From Lactiplantibacillus paraplantarum (lineage in GTDB: Bacteria; Bacillota; Bacilli; Lactobacillales; Lactobacillaceae), in NCBI RefSeq assembly GCF_003641145.1, contig NZ_CP032745.1, positions 1 to 64,000 on the forward strand: a DNA stretch of 64,000 nt. Direction: 5' to 3'. The translations under genes were made by a program, and so were the position numbers. The notes beneath the pieces are model-generated. The model searched no databases. It was not told where the DNA came from and was given only the letters and a program-made list of their open reading frames with translations. Position 1 is the stretch's first letter. Each line of letters starts with the position of its first letter. Positions 60,412-64,000 of the stretch are shown here, in pieces.

Positions 60412-63120
60412 ATGGGCATCAAAAGTATTGGTCACGGTTTAAATCGGCGACGACAAAATAATGCGCCATGGTGGGCGCGTAATATCAAGGCAGTGGTTGG
60501 ATTCTTAGGATTAGTTTCAGCGATAACCCTCGCGTTCTTTAGTTATGCGACGTGGTTGATTTATTTGCTGTTACAAAGTCTGAAATTGTGGTTCAAGGGA
60601 TTGATTCAACATGGTCAAGCCTTTCAAGACCCCACGCACTTAGGCTTAACTTGGTCGCGAGTGTTGGATTGGACGAAAGCCTGGCCTGGTAATCAGTTGA
60701 ATAATCCTTGGTTAATTTGGGGACTTTTGTTAGGCGTTATCGCGTTAAGTTTAAGCTGGTATCGGATTATTCGGTCTTATCAAAGCTATAACGGCTTTGA
60801 AAAGGGCGCTGAAACCTTTAGTTCTCCTGATCAATTGAAGAAAGAATATGAGCTAATACCCGATAGAAATAAGAGCTTCCCTGGATATGGTGGAATACCG
60901 TTGGTTCATTACAATCGACCAGTTGGTTCACTGATTCAAAGTGCAAGCTATAGTCCTCTTTTCCAAAAGACAAAGAAAAAATTAGCTGAAAGATTCACCC
61001 TATTGCCGTCTGGCACATATGGGATTGATCAAACGACGGTTAACAGCTTGATTTATGGGATCACGCGATCGGGGAAAGGCGTAACGGAAGTGGAACCCTT
61101 AATTGATATTCTTTCTCGGGCAGAGAAGCAAGCCTCAATGGAAGTTAATGATCCCAAGCTGGAATTATTCACTAAGTCGAAGAGAATGCTAGAAAGACGC
61201 GGCTATCGGGTATATGTACTAAATTTGCAAAATATGGCCAAATCGATGTCTTATAACCCACTGCAAGTTGTGGTAGATTACGCTAGAAGAGGGTATTATG
61301 ATGAAGCCCAACGAGAAGCTAACCGCATCTCTTCAGCTATCTATCAGAGTAATGATGATGGTGGGAATAGTAAATTTTGGAATAATTCTTCAGTAAACTT
61401 GTTAAATGCTCTAATTCTTAGTCAGTTGGATATGGCTGTTCGCCATAACTCGTGGAACCGCGTCACGATGAATAATATTTATCGGGAGCTGACGGAATTA
61501 GGTGGGCAAGAGATTCAGGACGATGCTGGTTTGTTAACGACCAGGTTATCGTATTACTTCAAAAAGATGGCTCAAATAAAAAATAAAACACAGTTGCAAG
61601 AGATGGCATTAGAAGCTTTTCAGCAATCAAATTTTGCAGGTGACGAAACGGCCGGCAATATTTACGCTTCAATGATGGAGGGCATTAAGATTTATCAACA
61701 ACGTGATATTGCTCAGCTGACTTCCATGAATTCATTAGACTTTCGTACTATGGCCTTTCCACGTAGGCTTAGAGTGGGATTTGGTCAGCAATTGTCACTG
61801 CAAACGGTTTACGTTATATTTTATGACGATAAGGGTAACGAGATTGAACAACGCTCTCAAATGATTGATAGGCTGGGATTTCTCGATTTTCCAATCAAAG
61901 CAAAATTGCCTCGCAAATATCGAATCAAAATAGATTTCAATCATGATCTAACTGACCCTGAGCTCAGAAAGTATCACTACTGTTATCAAGGTACTATCAA
62001 GACCCACAAACGTTCACCTTTAGATAAAGGGTTCAAAGAAGCTGGAAAGGTAACCTTAGAACCCCTTCAATCAGTAATACTAAACGATGAGGAACAACAA
62101 ATTACATTCGACTATTCTGAACAACCAGTGGCTCTCTTTCTAGGAACACCGCCACACAATCCTTCTTATAACCAACTCGTGTCTTTCGCTATTGACCAAA
62201 GTTTTAACCAGATGTATCAAATGGCCTTAGATAATGAAAAAAAGTGTTATACAAGAGTTCATTTTATAATCGATGAGGGTGGGAATTTACCTAAAATTCA
62301 AGATCTACCAACAAAATTTTCAATTGGTTTAGGATCAGAGTTGTTATTCGATTGGGTTTTACAAAACAAAGCCCAACTCAGAATCAATTATACGAAAGAA
62401 GAAGCTGAGACAATTATTAGCAATTGTGGGAATACCTTGTATATCCTTTCCAAGGATAAGGAAACGGCTCAGGAGATTAGTGATGAAGTGGGCCACACGA
62501 CTGTCAATGTTATGGGGCACCAGTTACAAGGTAATGTGGCTGAATTGAATGGCCTCAATAGTAATTTAGATGCGGTGCCAGTTATATCGATGGAAGAATT
62601 ATTACGACTAAGAACTGGAGAAATGGTTGTAGTTCGTTCGACTGCAAGGACGGACCAAAGGGGACGTATCATTCGGGCTAATCCGATATTCGATACCGGC
62701 AAGACTAGAATGCCGGCAAGTTGGCAGTTTTTAAATCAAACTTTAGATAACAAGGCAACAATTTATGATATTAATGTTAATACACCACATAAACGACTTA
62801 TGCTAAAATCCCTGCAATATGACTATGCTAGTGATGAAAATGACAGTGAGCTAAATCAAATGATTCAGTTGGCTAATGAAGCCCCAACTCGTTCAGCACA
62901 AGTGATAACTGAGCCAGCGACGACAGCTAGCGAAGAACTTAGACAGCAATTGGCGCAAGAGAAGGATTGGGGCGCCTTGCAAAAACAGTTAATGGCTTGT
63001 GTTGACTATCAGTCATCAGCATATGGTGAAATTAGGGATTTGGCAGTTGATGCAGTCGCTAGCTATGTATTGGCCCATTTAAAGCTATACGAAAAATGTA
63101 TTCGTAAAAGGGTGAGCTAG
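60412..63120 (+). CDS. VirD4/TraG-type coupling protein (T4CP)
   Basis: A 902-residue ATPase that brings the relaxase-DNA complex to the channel. Two N-terminal membrane segments (near residues 28-62 and 103-125) are followed by the ATPase domain: Walker A YGITRSGKGVTEVE near residue 216 and Walker B VHFIIDEGGNLPK near 617. Between them (about 440-570) is a beta-rich insertion beginning FPRRLRVGFGQQLSLQTVYV that appears in other Gram-positive TrsK-type proteins. The C-terminal 120 residues are helical. AAAGGCGG precedes ATG 60412. Confidence 0.9.
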   Translation: MGIKSIGHGLNRRRQNNAPWWARNIKAVVGFLGLVSAITLAFFSYATWLIYLLLQSLKLWFKGLIQHGQAFQDPTHLGLTWSRVLDWTKAWPGNQLNNPWLIWGLLLGVIALSLSWYRIIRSYQSYNGFEKGAETFSSPDQLKKEYELIPDRNKSFPGYGGIPLVHYNRPVGSLIQSASYSPLFQKTKKKLAERFTLLPSGTYGIDQTTVNSLIYGITRSGKGVTEVEPLIDILSRAEKQASMEVNDPKLELFTKSKRMLERRGYRVYVLNLQNMAKSMSYNPLQVVVDYARRGYYDEAQREANRISSAIYQSNDDGGNSKFWNNSSVNLLNALILSQLDMAVRHNSWNRVTMNNIYRELTELGGQEIQDDAGLLTTRLSYYFKKMAQIKNKTQLQEMALEAFQQSNFAGDETAGNIYASMMEGIKIYQQRDIAQLTSMNSLDFRTMAFPRRLRVGFGQQLSLQTVYVIFYDDKGNEIEQRSQMIDRLGFLDFPIKAKLPRKYRIKIDFNHDLTDPELRKYHYCYQGTIKTHKRSPLDKGFKEAGKVTLEPLQSVILNDEEQQITFDYSEQPVALFLGTPPHNPSYNQLVSFAIDQSFNQMYQMALDNEKKCYTRVHFIIDEGGNLPKIQDLPTKFSIGLGSELLFDWVLQNKAQLRINYTKEEAETIISNCGNTLYILSKDKETAQEISDEVGHTTVNVMGHQLQGNVAELNGLNSNLDAVPVISMEELLRLRTGEMVVVRSTARTDQRGRIIRANPIFDTGKTRMPASWQFLNQTLDNKATIYDINVNTPHKRLMLKSLQYDYASDENDSELNQMIQLANEAPTRSAQVITEPATTASEELRQQLAQEKDWGALQKQLMACVDYQSSAYGEIRDLAVDAVASYVLAHLKLYEKCIRKRVS

Positions 63121-63140
63121 CCGTAATCATTAATCAGTAA

Positions 63141-63172
63141 GATCACTGACCGGTAGGTTAGTGATCCTTTTT
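63141..63172 (+). terminator. Terminator after the coupling protein gene
   Basis: GATCACT and AGTGATC, with an inner ACC/GGT stem, are followed by CTTTTT. Confidence 0.8.
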
Positions 63173-63246
63173 GGTGTTGGTAGAAGTCATCGCTGCTTCA
63201 CCGGAGTTGTTAGGCTAGTGCTATCAACGATAAGGAGCTGACTAAA

Positions 63247-63465
63247 ATGATGATTGATAAAACGGCAGTTGCCGGTAGTGAGTTACCAGTATTGGCGACG
63301 AAAGCCGATCTGAAATATTTAGACGAAGTTGGTAGTCAAGGGCAATATCGACAAGTTGCTTGGATCAAAAGCACAACGGGGACTTTTGTGCCGTTATATG
63401 GTATCGGCGATGACTTAGTCCGGCTTGATGGGCAAACGGAATTTCCAGATCAGGAGGCGTTGTAA
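63247..63465 (+). CDS. Hypothetical 72-residue protein
   Basis: A small soluble protein (ELPVLATKADLKYLDEVGSQ) starting at ATGATG after AAGGAG. It ends directly against the ArdC-like gene and is probably co-transcribed. Not recognised. Confidence 0.6.
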   Translation: MMIDKTAVAGSELPVLATKADLKYLDEVGSQGQYRQVAWIKSTTGTFVPLYGIGDDLVRLDGQTEFPDQEAL

Positions 63466-64000
63466 ATGGCAAACAAAAGTCGAACTGAAATTCAGGCTGG
63501 GAAGCAACAGCTCGTTCATCAGGCTGAAATAAAACTCCAAGCACTAACCACTAGCACGAACTTTAAGGCCTATTTAAAAACGATGGCCAAGTTCCACCAC
63601 TATAGCTTACGCAATATTAATTTGATTTATGCCCAAGATCCCCAGGCAACCCAAGTGGCGGGTTTTAAACAATGGCAAAAAGATTTTAGCCGTCAGGTGA
63701 CTAAAGGCGCTAAAGCCATTCGGATTGCGGCGCCCATTACCAAACGGTTGACACCAGAACAACAAAGGCAGTTAGGAACTAAACGCGATCAGGCCATCGT
63801 GGGTTATCGGTATTTACCGGTCTTTGATGTGCGGCACACTACCGGTAAGCAGATACCGCAAACGCAAGATTTTATCAAACCAGAGCTAGGAGAACACGCG
63901 AATGTGACGCCACTTTATCAAGCCTTTAAGACCTACCTTAACGAAACGACGAATTTAACTGTAACGGAGCGACCAATGACTGAAAATCAAGCTCGGGGTT
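63466..64000 (+). CDS. ArdC/LtrC-like antirestriction or ssDNA-binding protein, partial
   Basis: The first 178 codons of a gene that continues beyond the window. The N-terminal domain is of the ArdC type: FHHYSLRNINLIYAQDPQAT near residue 44, GFKQWQKDFSRQVTKGAKAI near 67 and GYRYLPVFDVRHTTGKQIPQ near 108. ArdC proteins enter the recipient with the transferred strand and protect it against restriction. AGGAGG precedes the ATG. A C-terminal peptidase-like domain is usual but not in view. Confidence 0.82.
   Translation, partial: MANKSRTEIQAGKQQLVHQAEIKLQALTTSTNFKAYLKTMAKFHHYSLRNINLIYAQDPQATQVAGFKQWQKDFSRQVTKGAKAIRIAAPITKRLTPEQQRQLGTKRDQAIVGYRYLPVFDVRHTTGKQIPQTQDFIKPELGEHANVTPLYQAFKTYLNETTNLTVTERPMTENQARG

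Noticed and set aside
1..64000. CRISPR arrays, tRNA and rRNA genes
   Set aside because: I saw no regularly spaced repeats with unique spacers, no cas genes, and no recognisable tRNA or rRNA sequence.

Overview
The window looks like a stretch of a large conjugative plasmid from a member of the Lactobacillaceae. The evidence is a RepA_N-type replication gene, a MobL/MobP2-type relaxase, a Gram-positive Trs/Tra-type type IV secretion gene set, an ISLpl1-like IS30 element, other IS3 and IS256 elements typical of lactobacilli, and a holin-like type I toxin. The species is not determinable by eye. Base composition is mosaic: the transfer genes are moderately GC-rich and tightly packed, while the exopolysaccharide and cargo genes are AT-rich.

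Layout. 0.4-1.9 kb: a frameshifted plasmid primase. 2.2-10.1 kb: transfer operon I (VirB6-like membrane protein, DUF5592-type protein, TrsD, TrsE/VirB4, a small membrane protein, a bifunctional cell-wall hydrolase, a TrsH-position membrane protein). 10.2-10.95 kb: an ORF with an ATA start codon and a structured leader. 10.95-14.0 kb: accessory genes, including a DUF3102-type protein and a membrane thioredoxin. 14.0-17.7 kb: a candidate oriT and the mobilisation genes. 17.7-19.25 kb: a CPBP protease, a type I toxin-antitoxin pair and two tandem minus-strand RNAs. 19.3-32.9 kb: topoisomerase III, a Toprim protein, a ClpA/B-like AAA+ ATPase, a VirB2-like protein, a long coiled-coil protein, a class A-type sortase and a GbpC/isopeptide adhesin. 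33.3-38.95 kb: an IS graveyard surrounding an HNH protein. 39.1-41.8 kb: replication region with two minus-strand RNAs, repA (split by an in-frame stop), and a Fic protein. 41.9-42.1 kb: an IS30/IS3 scar. 42.2-57.1 kb: an exopolysaccharide/capsule locus. 57.1-58.1 kb: an intact IS30. 58.3-60.2 kb: resolvase, DUF975 protein, BRCT protein. 60.4-64 kb: the VirD4-type coupling protein and the start of an ArdC-like antirestriction gene.

How the parts work together. The relaxase with two or three small accessory proteins should process oriT. The coupling protein should hand the complex to the TrsE-powered channel, with the wall hydrolase opening peptidoglycan. Sortase plus adhesin would promote donor-recipient contact. 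TopB, the primase-like and Toprim proteins and ArdC would handle and protect the incoming strand. The polysaccharide locus looks like two related gene clusters fused in tandem: the regulatory/priming genes (cpsB, epimerase, priming transferase) are present twice, and the second cpsD is only a fragment. A CDP-glycerol synthase and a CDP-glycerol transferase suggest a glycerol-phosphate-decorated polymer.

Most unusual signals: the two tandem minus-strand RNAs whose 5' segments co-vary with their terminator stems (18.87-19.24 kb), a 43-bp structured element present twice (2.0 and 18.4 kb), the type I toxin RNA with a two-codon leader ORF, long hairpins directly upstream of transfer genes, and an adhesin next to a sortase but without a normal sorting signal. 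All functional statements come from reading motifs by eye; no database search was possible.
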